A stretch of 64,000 nucleotides of DNA from Salvia splendens (GCF_004379255.2 NC_056040.1:7482257-7546256), one strand, 5' to 3'. Counted from the stretch's first letter, positions 42,798 through 55,313 are shown. Notes: a model not told the origin generated them from the sequence alone. Made by a program: numbers and translations.

Positions 42798-44797
42798 GAG
42801 CATCCACATCCGTGTTCTTGTCAACGAGCACGGATGTGGGCCCGGCCCCACTTTTTCTGTCTGCTCTTAGGCAAGAGCAAAACACTCACATCCGTGCTCT
42901 TCCGCAAGGGCAAGCACAAGGGTCCCACCATTCCATTATTCAATTTAAATAAAAACATTTCCATAAAATTAAAATGCATTAAAAATACCCGGAATAATAT
43001 TACAAATACATTAAAAATAAAAAATTACATAATTAAAATCCTAAAAAATAAAAATTTAAATCCTAAAAATTAAAAATTACATAATTAAACTCCTAAAAAT
43101 TAAAAATTATATAATTAAATTCATAAAATTTAAAAACCCACTACTCGTGGCCGAATTTCGCCCACATGTGTTTGATTAGGTCTTCTTGTAGCTCAACGTG
43201 GATTCGGGTATCGCGCATTGTGTGTCTTGTTTCGATCCTCTCACCCACCGTCTATGCACACCTCGGCGTGGGGGAGACCTCGCGCTTGAGCTTCCAGCTT
43301 CATCAAAGCTAGCCGCCCTCGGTCCTTCGTCGGCTATAATCATGTTGTGTAAGATAATACACGTGTACATGATGTCGGCGATATTTTTTACGTACCACAG
43401 CGGAGATGGGGCCTTCACAATGTTGAATCGGGCTTGAAGGACCCCAAAGGCTCGTTCGACGTCTTTACGCGCGGACTCTTGACGCTGCGCAAAAAGAACC
43501 CGTCTCAGGTCTTGCGGGTTGCTGAGCGTCTTCACGAAAGTCGACCACCTTGGGTAGATACCATCGCCGAGATAGTAACCCATGTGGTATACATTTCCGT
43601 TGACGGTGAAGTCGATCGCCGGTGCTACACCATTCAACACATCATTGAAGAGGGGTGAAGAATAGAGACGTTCAAGTCGTTGTTGGATCCGGCAACATCG
43701 AAATATGCATGCCAAATCCATAGGCGGTAGTCGGCGACTGCTTCAAGGATAAGTGTTAGGCCGCCGCCTTTGTGGCCGCTTAAGTGTTGCCCCATCCAAG
43801 CAGTCGGGCAATTCTTCCACCTCCAATGCATGCAGTCAATGCTGCCAAGCATACCGGAAAAGCCATGGACTGTTTTCTGAAGACGAAGCAACTGTTGGCA
43901 ATCATCGGTGGTGGGTGCCCGAAGGAATTCATCACCGAAAGCTGAACGAAGGCCCTCGCAAAAATTTTTAAGACAAAGGATTCCAGTGGACTCACCGACA
44001 TGCAAATACTCGTCGAAGAGGTCGGCCGTTTGCCCAGTAGCGAGTTGTCGGATGGCACACGTACACTTCTGCAACGCCGAGAGACTTTGCCGACCGGCTG
44101 CATCTGGACCTGTTTGGAAGAATTCAACACGGGCGGACATTGTGTTGACAATACGCATAAACAAGCGCTTTGACATGCGAAAACGGCCCCTAAAGTAATC
44201 TTCCAAAAACCGCGGCGGGTCGACAAAATAGTCGGCAACGAGCCTTTCGTGGGCTCCCTCCCGGTCACGATGGATGTAGCGGCGAGTTGATCTAGTTGGT
44301 TGAGGAGGAGGGGCGGGGGTATTCGCTGTGACATATGCTTCGTAAGCGGCACGATGTTCTTCGTAGTATTCTTGTTCTTCGCGCTCCGCTTCCGCAATGA
44401 GATGGGTGAAATCCATTTGAGATTTTGAGTGAGAGATGAAGGTGTAGATAAGTTGTATGAAAAATATGAATGAGAGATGAATGAGAGAGATGATTTAATG
44501 TGAAAAATAAATGATGAATGTGTGTATTTATAGATGATTTTGGAGGGAAAAAATAAAAAAAAAATACTGAAAAACGGGCAAAAAACGACCATTTTTTGGG
44601 ATTGAGATTTTTTTTTTGGTATTATTTTTTATTTTTAAAAAAATTAAAAAAATGATTTTCCAACGGATATGCCGTTGGCCAATCACACGCTGCCACGTAC
44701 GTTGCTCACTGGCACGGACGTGCTCGATGCATCGAGCAGCGCCGTGCCGCACTGTTGGTACGGACGGACGAGCGCGTGCTCTCCGTTGTGGATGCTC
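42798..44797 (-). mobile_element. PIF/Harbinger element PH5, transposase-bearing
   Basis: 2,000 bp with TTA at 42795-42797 and 44798-44800. Ends are gagcatccacatccg and the inverse ccgttgtggatgctc. It carries one gene (transposase, minus strand) and no ORF1. Both subterminal regions are clearly homologous to those of PH7 and PH1: a hairpin-like block with gagcacgg/ccgtgctc at the left, and ccaacgg..atgccgttggc plus gacgtgctcgat at the right. Confidence 0.94.
43176..44416 (-). pseudogene. Frameshifted PIF/Harbinger transposase (PH5)
   Basis: Near-complete transposase in two overlapping frames. From 44416: MDFTHLIAEAEREEQEYYEEH, HTH-like region, first Asp in GSIDCMHW, then ADYRLWIWHAYFDVAGSNNDLNV, where the frame is lost near 43660. 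The neighbouring frame continues with SPLFNDVLNGVAPAIDF, MGYYLGDGIYPRW, Glu in RKDVERAFG and CIILHNMIIADEG. A second shift near 43260 spoils the last ~40 residues (compare the intact tail in PH1, RIETRHTMRDTRIHNQLQEDL, in another frame). One substitution turns the conserved AYFG into AYFD. Probably inactive but only recently damaged. Confidence 0.9.
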
Positions 44798-45093
44798 TTA
44801 AAACATGGGGACTTGTAACCCTGCCGCGTAAAATGTCCAACTGTGAATAAAGCGTTTTTGGCTTATTTAAAATCAAGAAATTGACATATTTTGAGGCTCT
44901 ATGAATGAAATGAATATAAGTATTTGATTGCTACAACACTGACATTTGTGCATTGTTTGTCAATGCTTATCCAAACAATATAGTTATAATATACGAAAAT
45001 TAATTTGCAGCGCGAACAAAGAAAGTGACAAATCATAAATGTATTGTTTCCACCAAAAATGTCTAAAAAACGAAAAATCAATTGAAATTGATA

Positions 45094-45345
45094 CTCCCTC
45101 CGTCCCTGAAAATTTGTCACCTATTTCCTTTTTCGTCCGTCCCTAAAAATTTATCACCTTTCACTTTTACCATTTTTGGTAGTGGACCCTACATTCCACT
45201 AACTCATTCACACTCACATTTTATTATAAAACTAATATATAAAAGTAGGACCCACATGCCACCAACTTTTTCAACTCACTTTCTATTATATTTCTTAAAA
45301 CCCGTGCGGGGTCAAATGGTGACGAATTTTGGGGGACGGAGGGAG
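45094..45345. mobile_element. Stowaway MITE
   Basis: 252 bp with TIRs ctccctccgtccc and gggacggagggag and TA on both sides. Confidence 0.9.
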
Positions 45346-45856
45346 TAGAATGAAAAGGAGAGAATATAAACATTCTAGATAAAAGGTCCATGTGGTTATA
45401 AACAATATAGTTTAAATTAATTCTACTTAATTAAAAATATATTAGTGAATCTTTTTAACACTTAGTCAAAATTGTACCGTGACAAATATGGACAGCAATT
45501 TCCAGCATTCTATCCCCTATTGAGAAATATACTTGAGTATGTCAACTCTGTCAGAAAATTCTGTGCAAATTTGTCTTCTGTAATCATTAATAATCCATGC
45601 TTTTATTTATTACTATTTGGTGATCCATTTTGTCTATCTATCTATCATCGAGTTAGGAGGAAAAAGTCAACCTATTAAATTAAAGGTTGATTAACACTTC
45701 TTGAATAATTATTTACTTAATTAATTAAGAATCAGAGTATCATATTTGCTTAGCCACATTGTAAAATGATTATTTAGTTCTTGTAACACTTTTAATTCTC
45801 CTACTAACCATGCTAAGGTCCTCTTCTAATGCTTATAACACCATATTCCAAAGTGT
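45346..45856. other. Intergenic, no gene seen
   Basis: AT-rich; the ORF at 45472-45678 looks random. Confidence 0.55.
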
Positions 45857-46667
45857 TGGCCATTTACCCAGTAGCGAGTTGTCGGACGGCACACGTACAC
45901 TTCTGCAACGCCGAGAGACTTTACCGACCGGCTGCATCTAGACCTGTTTGGAAGTATTCAACACGGGCGGACAATGTGTTGACAATACGCATGAACAAAC
46001 GCTTTGACATGCGAAAACGACGCCTAAAGTAATCTTCCAAAAACCGCGGTTGGTCGGAAAAATAGTCGGCAACGAGCCTTTCGTGGGCTCCCTCCCGGTC
46101 ACGATGGATGTAGCGGCGAGTTGATCTAGTTGGTTGAGGAGGAGGGGCGGGGGTATTCGCTGCGACAAATGCTTCATAAGCGGCACGATGTTGTTCGTAG
46201 TATTAATGTTTTTCGCGCTCCGCTTCTGCAATGAGATGGGTGAAATCCATTTGAGGTTTTGAGTGAGAGATGAATGTGTAGATAAGTTGTATGAAAAATA
46301 TGAATGAGAGATGAATGAGAGATGATTTGATGTGAAAAATGGATGATGAATGTGTGTATTCATAGCTGATTTTGGGGGAAAAATTTTAAAAAAAATTCAA
46401 AAAATTACAGAAAAACGGGCAAGAAAACGGCCATTTTTTTGGGATTGTGAAAATATATTTTTTAATTTTTTGGTATTATTTTTGATTTTTTTTAAAAAAT
46501 GATTTTCCAACGGATATTCCGTTGGCCAATCAGAACGCGCCACATCGCCTGATCGTTAGCACGGACGTGCTCGATGCATCGAGCAGTGCCGTGCCAGCGG
46601 TGGACAGCATCTCCGTGCCGCTGACACGGACGGACAGACGACTGCATGCTCGCCGATGTGGATGCTC
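45857..46667 (-). mobile_element. Truncated PIF/Harbinger element PH6
   Basis: An 811-bp copy of the promoter-side part of PH5 (44020-44797), including the TIR (gatgtggatgctc) and TTA at 46668-46670. The other half is gone: homology stops abruptly inside the transposase gene near 45857 with no TIR. It contains the N-terminal transposase region from the ATG at 46248-46250, but an in-frame TAA follows within ~20 codons (a change in the EYYE segment). Confidence 0.88.
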
Positions 46668-46670
46668 TTA

Positions 46671-47195
46671 TCGGTGGATATAACACACACAACATATGCG
46701 TAATAGTATTACTATGCTTTTAAGATTCAATAAATCTATGTGACCAAACTTTGTACAACCAAAAACTGATTTATTTGAGAAAAAACTGATTTATTAATGT
46801 ATTTAATTAAAATATATGGGCACATGTATAGTACATGGTACGTGCATAATATTGTGCTCATATATTAATGATTTGTGTATAAATTTTTTACTTTTTCGGA
46901 TCCATAAAATATATTTAATGCATACTTTAATTCAAATTTAAAAATTAATAAAGAGGTAATTCAAATATTAAAAAAAATGAAAATGAGGCTGAAGACTAAT
47001 CAAGTCTTTTTAACTTGTCCACTAACTATATTTATTATTTTAATATATAACTAATACGCCAAATTACTAATAGTATAACCTTTTTTGGTTGTACAAAATT
47101 TGGTTGTTTATCATCACTCTTAAATATTACAGCCTAATTTTATAAGACTGATTAATAATTTAAGCGGTTGTTTAGTTTGTTAGACAAAATAATAC
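46671..47195. other. Intergenic, no gene seen
   Basis: AT-rich. Confidence 0.55.
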
Positions 47196-47197
47196 TA

Positions 47198-47434
47198 CTC
47201 CCGTTGTTCCATAGTAATAGAGGCATTTCATTTTGCGCACTCATTTTGATAAATAATTATAAATAGTTAAAGTGGAGAAAAAGTAAAGTAAAAGAAAGAA
47301 TATTGTAGATAAGACTCTTCTCTATATTATTTTTCTCTCTTACTTTACTCTCTTTCCACTTTAACTTAATATTATCATTTTTTCAAAACGACTACAGAAA
47401 ATGGCATGCCTCTATTACTGTGGAACGAATGAAG
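47198..47434. mobile_element. Stowaway-like MITE
   Basis: 237 bp, TA-flanked, ends ctcccgttgttcca and gtggaacgaatgaag. Same family as 13451-13688 in the opposite orientation (taaagtggagaaaaagtaaag against ctttactctctttccacttta). Confidence 0.85.
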
Positions 47435-47601
47435 TATTAATCATGAGATGTAGTCAATGATTGAATTTTGAGATTCAATCTCATAAATCAAACACAATAC
47501 ATATTTAATCTCAATATATCTAACAAACCTAACAGTCCCAAATAATTAATTACAATGCATCATATTCACATGGCTTATAATGGTCACAACTAGAAAATTA
47601 A

Positions 47602-49438
47602 GAGCATCCACAACCGTGCTCTTGCCAGCGGCACGGTTGTGGGCCCGGGCGGTACTATTCATGCCTGCTCTCTGGCAAGAGCACAACACCCACAACTGTG
47701 CTCTTCCGCAAGGACGAGCACAATTAATATAAAATTCAATTACACAACAACATTTTCATAATACTAAAATTCATTAAAAAAACCACAATAAAAATTACAA
47801 ATTACAAATAAAATAAAAAGACATAATTAAAATCCTAAAAATTAAAAATTACATAATTAAAATACTAAAAATTAAAAATTACATAATTAAACTCCTAAAA
47901 ATTAAAAATTACATAATTATTGGCTAATATAACCCGAGGAAGACTACGCATCCGGCGGCACCAACCCCAATTGTTTTTGGAGACCCAATATCATGGACTC
48001 GTGCGTTTGAAGTTGCGTGGGGGTCATAGTTGACCTATCGGCCATATTGAGTTGGGCCAAAAGGGCCCACAACGAGTTGTTCGGGGGTGGAGGTGGAACA
48101 TAGGGTGCGGGTTCGGGAGCAGGGGCAGATGGAGTCGCGGCGCGACGTCGTTCGGCCGCCGCCTTCTTCCTACCTTGCGGTCGGCGTCGGGAACCGCTTG
48201 GTCCGGCATCGGGGCTACCCAAGTTAGCTCCGGCGAGTTGGCTAGCCACTTCTTCCGAGCCGGAGTCGGATAGTGCTACCGACCGTGAGCGTTTGGAGGA
48301 GCCGCTAGAGGAGGATGTTATGCCTCCCTTATACTTCGGGTGCGTCCGCGTCTCCTGCCAAACGTTAAGATATTTGAACGACTTACCGTTCATGGATTGG
48401 TAGGTGCTCAGCGAGGCGGTGATGATGTCGACCTCGCTTTGGCCGCTCCCGGCATTCCGGGACTCCTGGATGAAATAGCCGTTGAACTTGCCAATTTCTT
48501 CGTTGGCTCGGCCGATGCAGTTGCGCACCATACTCTCGTTGCGCTCGATCGTTCCCGGCGGCCGGTGTGCATTGTACCGGCTAGAGACGCGCCACCAAAA
48601 GTGATCGCCGGATTGGTTCGTTCCAACCACCGCATCTTCGGAGATTTCCAAGTACGCCTTGAACAATCTTTCCATCTCCGCCGGTGAGTACGGTGTGCGG
48701 ACACCGGCGCGAGATGGAGGATTCGGCATTTGGGAAGGGGCGCGAGGCCTAGGCTCCGGTGTCCACCCGTAGCGCCCATCGGAGGCACCTTGATCGTCGA
48801 TTGGGTATGGCCGGTAGCCACTCGGAACGCCCGAATCTTGGGTGAGAGGAGGGGCCGAATATTCCGTTTCCGGACTAGGAAACGGTTGCGAACCGAACCA
48901 TTCGGGGTTCCAACCGTGAGAGCCGCTTGGGTTGTCGTCGTTACCGGACATAGTGGTGTTGTAGGGTGTGAGAGGAAGATGAAAATGGATATGAGAGATT
49001 GAAGATGAGAATGGAGATGAGAGAATGATGATGAGAATTGTGTAGTGAAAGTGTGAATTTTTGGGAGTGAAATTGAGGGTATTTATAGATGAAAGTGTGT
49101 ATTTTTGGGGTAAAAAAAATAAAAAAAAAATTAAAAAGTGGGGAAAAACGGTTATAAACGGATATAATTTTTTGGGGAAGTGAAATTTTTTTTTTTTTTA
49201 TTTTTTATCGGTTTTTTTAATAAAAAACCGATTTTTTAAAAAAAAAATAAAAAATTGTTTGAAACCAACGGCTATGCCGTTGGCGAATGGGAGAGTGACA
49301 CGTGTGCGTCCGCTGGCACGGACGTGCTCGATACATCGAGCAGCGCCGTGCCAGCGGCGCGGTTGCAGCGGCGGCGGTTCTTCGCCTTGCCGCTGGCACG
49401 GACGGCGGTGGCGCCAACCGCCACCGCTGCGGATGCTC
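47602..49438 (-). mobile_element. PIF/Harbinger-family element PH7 carrying only ORF1
   Basis: 1,837 bp with TAA at 47599-47601 and 49439-49441. Ends are gagcatccacaaccg and the inverse caccgctgcggatgctc. Both subterminal regions match PH1 and PH5, and the leader before its gene (tatttatagatgaaagtgtg) resembles PH5's (tatttatagatgattttgg). Instead of a transposase it carries a Myb/SANT-like gene. Confidence 0.93.
47944..48951 (-). CDS. Harbinger ORF1 Myb/SANT-like DNA-binding protein (PH7)
   Basis: 335 residues, uninterrupted. The N-terminal ~85 residues are Pro/Ser/Gly-rich. Residues about 88-190 form a Myb/SANT-type trihelix domain as in PIF/Harbinger ORF1 proteins and plant proteins often mislabelled 'glutathione S-transferase T3-like': YSPAEMERLFKAYLEISEDAVVG, GDHFWWRVSSRYN, ESMVRNCIGRANEEIGKFNGYF and KYLNVWQET. 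A Ser-rich and basic stretch (RRRPQGRKKAAAERRRA, possible nuclear localisation) and a Pro-rich tail follow. In this superfamily ORF1 binds element ends and brings the transposase into the nucleus. Here it is alone in its element; its presumed partner gene type lies in PH5/PH1. Confidence 0.9.
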   Translation of the reverse strand: MSGNDDNPSGSHGWNPEWFGSQPFPSPETEYSAPPLTQDSGVPSGYRPYPIDDQGASDGRYGWTPEPRPRAPSQMPNPPSRAGVRTPYSPAEMERLFKAYLEISEDAVVGTNQSGDHFWWRVSSRYNAHRPPGTIERNESMVRNCIGRANEEIGKFNGYFIQESRNAGSGQSEVDIITASLSTYQSMNGKSFKYLNVWQETRTHPKYKGGITSSSSGSSKRSRSVALSDSGSEEVASQLAGANLGSPDAGPSGSRRRPQGRKKAAAERRRAATPSAPAPEPAPYVPPPPPNNSLWALLAQLNMADRSTMTPTQLQTHESMILGLQKQLGLVPPDA

Positions 49439-49441
49439 TAA

Positions 49442-50746
49442 CATATTACCACACATAAAAATGACACCAGAAAATTATTACCATGACACTTTATGTATGT
49501 ACTCGATGCAAGTGTGAGGAAAACTTGAAATAATCGGCCATGTGTTATACTCAAAAGTGTCATGGAAAGTGGAACACCTTGTAATGCCATAACGAAAGTG
49601 TCACAAAATGCCCTATTAAACTACACTAAAATTTAATTGCACTAAAATATACGTACTATAAAAAAAACCCATAAATATATTATTATGACTTCCCCTATAT
49701 TTTATGTAATTTACACTTTTAACCCACAAGTTTCTTTAATTTGTGTTTTCATCCTTTAAATATTTATAAATTACATTTAGTCCTTCAACTTTATATTTAC
49801 ATTTTTAATATGTAACTACATTTCCACTTTCAATGTATAAATTCATATTAAATCGCTAATAATCATTCAACAAAATTTCATAAACAACTCAATATTCTCA
49901 GCTCCAAGTCAATAATTTCTTAAAATTCGTGCGCGTTAAAATGAGATTATACACGAACATATGCATGGGGGTAATGATTAAAATATATTTTCACAAGTAT
50001 TTTAGTACCTCAACTTTTAATTTGTGGTGAAAATGACTTACGTACGATGAGAAAATCTGAAAAAATCAAGGAGGTTTCAACTTTTTAGGATCACTAATTA
50101 CAATGAGATTTACTTATAATTTCTTGTAAAGACAAAATGGATTTTTATGATAGATAAAAAAGTTAATTTTAAAGGTCACCTAATAATGATTTTTAATATG
50201 ATAATCCATTCTCACATATGAACTAAACCATTATTAGATTAGTGGAGTAGCATACACATACAACTTATTTTTCTAATTAAAAGCATATATCACCCAAACA
50301 CTACAAAATATTTACCGGCTCAAGCTTCAAATTTTCACCAAAAATATCAATTTTCATCATATTGTATGCTATTATTCCTATATACGATTGGACATTAATT
50401 AGTGATTCCTGCTTCTAAGTTAATTCCCTCTCATTTTTATTTATAATGGAGTACATAATTTATTGATATGCCAATAGTAGAAGCAAGATCAAATAACAAT
50501 TTCATTGTCTATGAGAATCGATTAGCACCAAATAAGATTAATTAGATCTTTAATATCTTGGTTAGTAATTAAATAGTAAAAGAATAAATTATATCAAATC
50601 AAAAGGCTTACTTCCACATTATACCTATTCACATAACACGATTTTGTTAGTTTTAAAAACCATACATCTTCATTTCTAAAATATGTACTACATAAATAAA
50701 GCAATGTATTATTTATTGATTTGGAAGATGAAATGAGTTACAATAT
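49442..50746. other. Intergenic, no gene seen
   Basis: AT-rich; no ORF or repeat supported. Confidence 0.55.
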
Positions 50747-51151
50747 TCACCAAGAAGCCTTTCTTTCCCCCATAATATAAACACCATCGTCTTTAACTAT
50801 CCAAGTACACACATTGCTGGGACACTGCCTGTCCCTGTCAGCTGAGTCATAAGATTTAAAACTTGTAAATTTGAAATCATCTTTAATGTCACATGAGAAT
50901 ACAGTAGTTTGGAAGAAGGAATTACAGAAACTCCAACTATACTCCTCTCCTTTAGAGAGTGCATGATTTCCAAGATCATCGTCCGCAGATCGGCATCGCA
51001 GTTGCAAGACTGAAGATGAAGATGATAGGTTGTTATGTACTTTAACAATAATTTTAGGAGTGACGAAGGTGCAGCTCTTTGCAACCTCAATGCTTCCTAT
51101 TATGAAAACAATTAATAGGATAGCTTTTTGGAATTTGGTATTGTAATCCAT
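50747..51151 (-). CDS. Self-incompatibility S1-like secreted protein (SPH)
   Basis: 134 residues, single exon, typical for the plant S-protein homologue family. A signal peptide (about residues 1-26, ILLIVFIIGSIEVAKS) directs secretion. The mature part has the family pattern: a VKVHNNL beta strand, LQLRCRSADDDLG, EEYSWSFCNSFFQTTVFSCDI, and a C-terminal CPSNVCTWIVKDDGVYI. Conserved cysteines for two disulphides are present. The founding member is the Papaver stigma S determinant; most relatives in other plants are small secreted proteins of unknown role. A GTGAGCC leader and TATATATA lie just upstream. No neighbour suggests an S-locus. Confidence 0.9.
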   Translation of the reverse strand: MDYNTKFQKAILLIVFIIGSIEVAKSCTFVTPKIIVKVHNNLSSSSSVLQLRCRSADDDLGNHALSKGEEYSWSFCNSFFQTTVFSCDIKDDFKFTSFKSYDSADRDRQCPSNVCTWIVKDDGVYIMGERKASW

Positions 51152-52511
51152 GGCTCACGCTATATATATGTATTATTGTAGATGATGATCGAATTAATGA
51201 GGTTATTGTAATTTTTTGTTTACATTGGGGTCTAATTTATAGTGGTCAAAGTAATGTATACTATCACCCATTTACAGAGGAAATCACATGAACATAATTT
51301 TAACAACTTAATAAGGGTGCATTTAGTGAATACATTGAGCTATAATTGGAAATTTGTATAAATATAGAAGGGTGAGTAACAATCAAGTGACCATTTTATG
51401 TACTATTGTCAATTAAATTCACAATGCATCTAAAAGTAGCTAGGCAGTTAGTTACATTGTTGGTCAAATTCAGCATGACATGTATAACTTCACGGATTCA
51501 AATTACTATTTAATTTACAGATGCATTAATTAACGGATGATTCAAGAAAAATAAGTACTAGTATTAGATTGGCGGTTGATGTCTACACTCATTCATGATC
51601 ACACACACATTTAGCCTAACAATATGCATTAAGTAGTAATATGAGAATAACCGTAAGACTTCAAATCTCATCTTACATATACTATTAGGCTTAGGATAAG
51701 CCTAATAGTACTTGATTAAGCATATTGATACATATCCCAAGCTTCTTGCAAGTTGCATATTTTCTTTTTTTGGCAAAAATTTTTTCTCTTTAATTTATAC
51801 CTTACTCTTTCTTTCATTCTCATACTTTATTTTATTTTTTTTACTTTATTTTCTCTTAATTTAACCTTTAAACATAATTTCTTAAAATTCAGACGATAAC
51901 TAGATCAGTGGATAGATAGCCATCTCTAGAAATATAAATATATGTAACTAAAGTAGGAGTATATACAAACATTGTAGTCGAAAATTTGCATAAGTTGATG
52001 CATAAAGTACTATTAAAGTACTCAATCTGAAAACATGAGAGTTGTAGCTACACTTCTTCTTTAGCTAATAAAGCTGGTGCCTTCTGTCATCCAACCATCT
52101 CCACCTATATATTAAATAAATAAATAAACTCATTTTTGGCATATAATAGTGACTAATTAAAGATAGAAAAGCCCAGCATTTTTATAGTTTTTTCCTTTTT
52201 ATTTGGGTCCACAATTTTTTTTCTAGAAAAGTTTGAATTACTACGGAGTAATATTTTGCTTATGAAAACTAAATCCGTGTAGTTTCATTATTATTAAATA
52301 AATAAAATCCTCACTTTAGTTGCAGCCTATCAAAGAGCTAAGCTTAACCTAAATTAAAAAGATTGGGACATTATAATTGAAAAATAGATAGTACCGTATA
52401 ACAGAAGAAAGAATGAAAGAAAAAGTGATAAGAAATATTTTTTATAAAAAAAAATGAGACTAATTTTGGTGAACGGCTCAAAATTGAAAAATGAAAGTAA
52501 TTTTGATGAGA
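51152..52511. other. Intergenic with a perfect inverted repeat
   Basis: No gene seen. At 51680-51693 and 51697-51710 are perfect 14-bp inverted arms (tactattaggctta) around a 3-base spacer. Confidence 0.55.
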
Positions 52512-54039
52512 TTACCAGTGGAAGTCCCAGCGCGGGCGGACTTTGGACATGCGGTTGTGGCCGTAGGGGTAGTCGGTGTGGGCCCGCTTTGCGTTCTGGA
52601 AGGCGCAGCAGCCGATGGAGTAGATTCCGATGAGCACCACCACCATGACGATGTTGAGCACCGAGAGCTTGTGCCAGCTCCTCCTCACGTCCTCCAGCAC
52701 CCCCGCCTTGCACGACTCGCACTCGTAGCACAGCACTGCCACCGCGTTGTTCCACCGGTAGCAGTCCGGATCCTGCGCCACCAGCGTCATCGCGTAGTTG
52801 CACGACGTTGGCGGCTTGCAACACCCCGACTACACCATGCACCACCTCCAAATTCTTAATTACATCATACTATTTTTTTATTTACTTAATTATATTAAAT
52901 TAAGGCATGTTAAATTGGATGATTTGAACTTGATTTAATTCAACAATCGGCATATATGCTGTTGTTAGACAGAATTTTATCCTTTCTCTTTTTTTTTTCT
53001 TACTAACAAGTTGGGCAAAATGGTGCCTCAAAATTGCAGCGGGAATCATCTATCCTACATCATTTGAATTCCGAATTTACCAACATTGTGAAATTAAAAT
53101 ATATTGAAATTAATTAAAACAATAAAGGTAAGTGTGGGTTGTGATAAAGTTATTCTAATCGCCACTAAACTAAAGGATTGTGCTTTTCCACGCACGTATA
53201 TTCATGCCATTGATCAAGATCGAATATAATATTGGGAAATTAGCTACTTTAAATAAGCACTCAACAAAAAAGCAGCTTCTCCTAGGTACATTCTTGAACA
53301 CTTTTTTAATTCACAAATTAATTATCACATATTTAATCGAGTTTTTAACAATTGCATTCAAACAAAGTTCGATTTTCATTAAAGACTTACTATTAACAAA
53401 CATATACTTATGAAGTGCTTCAATGAGTGAATTTGTTAATCATCCAACCAAAACTTATCAAGATGTTTCTATAATCTACACATCTTCCTATAATGTCTCA
53501 ACAATACAAATCAATGGAAACCTAATTAATTAAAAAAAAGTAAATACCTGAATTGGAGTAAGATCTTTGGTCAAATAGTCAAAGGGTGTCCACAACACAA
53601 TCTTGTCACAAGTCTTGGACCCCAAAATACAACTCCTAATCGTCATCCAATAATGAGGGTCCAAAACCCTCTTCTTCAACCATGGAGAGTAGCTATCCAA
53701 ATGATATTCCCTATACATCCTCCCGGGAATCGCAGTCCCCCCTCCCGGGCTAGTCACCACGAACCCGAAAATGGTGAGCCCCATGAGGGCACCTATGAGC
53801 AAGAGCATGACGACCAGGTAAACCCACAACGCCCATGCAACGTGGAAACACGCGCCTATGAATCCGGCTAGCGATATGATTAGGACAATGAAACCTACCA
53901 CCAAAAGGGGTGTTTGGAGGAAGCTCTCGCAGGTGGTACTACTCCTCGTCATCCACAGCCCGGCCCCTATTATTGGGATCGAGGCGAGGAGGGTGAACAG
54001 GTTCAGGAACCCTATAACTGAGTTGCTGAACCTGTACAT
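52512..54039 (-). CDS. Plant tetraspanin (TET5/TET6-like)
   Basis: Four-TM membrane scaffold protein of plasma membrane and endomembranes, 269 residues, in the two-exon layout of plant tetraspanins: 53548-54039 and 52512-52829. TM1 about residues 8-29, TM2 44-66, TM3 70-95, TM4 about 226-247. The large extracellular loop between TM3 and TM4 holds the plant GCCKPP motif at the exon junction (SGCCKPPTSCNY) and the CYECESCKAGVLE block; CCAF follows TM4. FVVTSPGGG and WTPFDYLTKDLTPIQ match the TET5/TET6 branch as I remember it. The start ATG (MYRFSNSVIGFLNLF) is at the conserved place. The C-terminus (RPRWDFHW) is a little shorter than in TET5. No lesions. Confidence 0.93.
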
Positions 54040-55090
54040 AGTTTTTTTTTGTTCTAGTTAGTGTGATTTTGGAGAGTTGAGGTAGAGGATGGTGATTTGG
54101 TTCTAGTTGTTGTGGTGTTGGTTTTTGAACATGATCACTTTATCTTTCGTATTGTGTGTGAATTGTTTGGTGGAAAAGAAATATGAGTAGCTAAAGTGAG
54201 TAGCTTTAGTTCATTGGAATAAGGTATGAATAGGGAGAGTGCTTTTAATATAGTGATCAAGATCCCTATGCTTCATATATTGACCAATTTGCACTTCTTA
54301 GGCACTAAGGAATCACTTTTTTATTGGAAATCTTGAAGTTACCAAAGTGTGAAGTGATTGAACTTTGGTTGTGTTAATTAGGTCTTAAGAAATAAAATTA
54401 TTGGGTTGTGCTTCAGTAGTAAATTTTAAATTTAAGCTAGCTTTCTTGTTCAATATGGTACTACATGCTAATTGCGTGTAGTCATCCAATAAATAAGTAT
54501 GCTCTACATGTTATCTTGGTACATGTCACTTGTTTAGTTAATTTATATGAGTTCAATATAAAGGTGGCATGCACTAGTAATTATGTACGATAGAATTGAG
54601 TATTTATATAAAATGATTTAGTCATGTAATTGAATATGTATGAGGATATTGAGAAATGATGTGTCAAACTTGATTGAATACAACTTAAGAAATTACACCT
54701 ATACTCTATAGTAGTTTTTTAGTCTAAGACTCTAAACCATAAATTTAGTAATATCTATAAGAAAATTTATAAATTTTGGATACGTCTTAATTATTTCACA
54801 GCAAAAAAAAAAGACTGGTGCTCACATGTACATATATAGTTGATATTTTTTAACTAAACAATCTTGTTCTTTTTAAGTTTGAATAGACAATATCGTTTAT
54901 CGATGGTAATATTCATATATGATTTTCGGCACTTATAAAATATAATTTCACAAAAAAAAAATCATCGTCATGCGATAATTGCAAACAAATTCAAAATTTA
55001 CTTATTTTTCCAATTAATTTTTAAAGATATGAGACAAACCATAGTTTGATCAATATTTATAATTATTCCAAAAATTTATCCTTTGTTAGT
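54040..55090. other. Tetraspanin upstream region, intergenic
   Basis: No gene seen. A possible TATA (CTATATTAAA, minus strand, about 54247-54256) lies roughly 210 bases before the tetraspanin ATG. Confidence 0.4.
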
Positions 55091-55092
55091 TA

Positions 55093-55313
55093 CTCCATCC
55101 GTCCCCAAAGAATATTCACTTTGGATTCAACACGAGCTTTAGTTTAAAATTAATAAAGTAAGAGAGATAGAGAGAAAAAATAATTAAAGTATAGTTAGTG
55201 GAGAATGGATCTCACCTTATTAGAGAGGAAAAACTTTCCACTCTTAGAAAGTGCATATTTTTGTGGAACGGACTAGAAATGAAAGAGTATATATTTTTTA
55301 GGGACGGATGGAG
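55093..55313. mobile_element. Stowaway MITE
   Basis: 221 bp with ends ctccatccgtcccc and gggacggatggag and TA at both sides. Confidence 0.88.
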
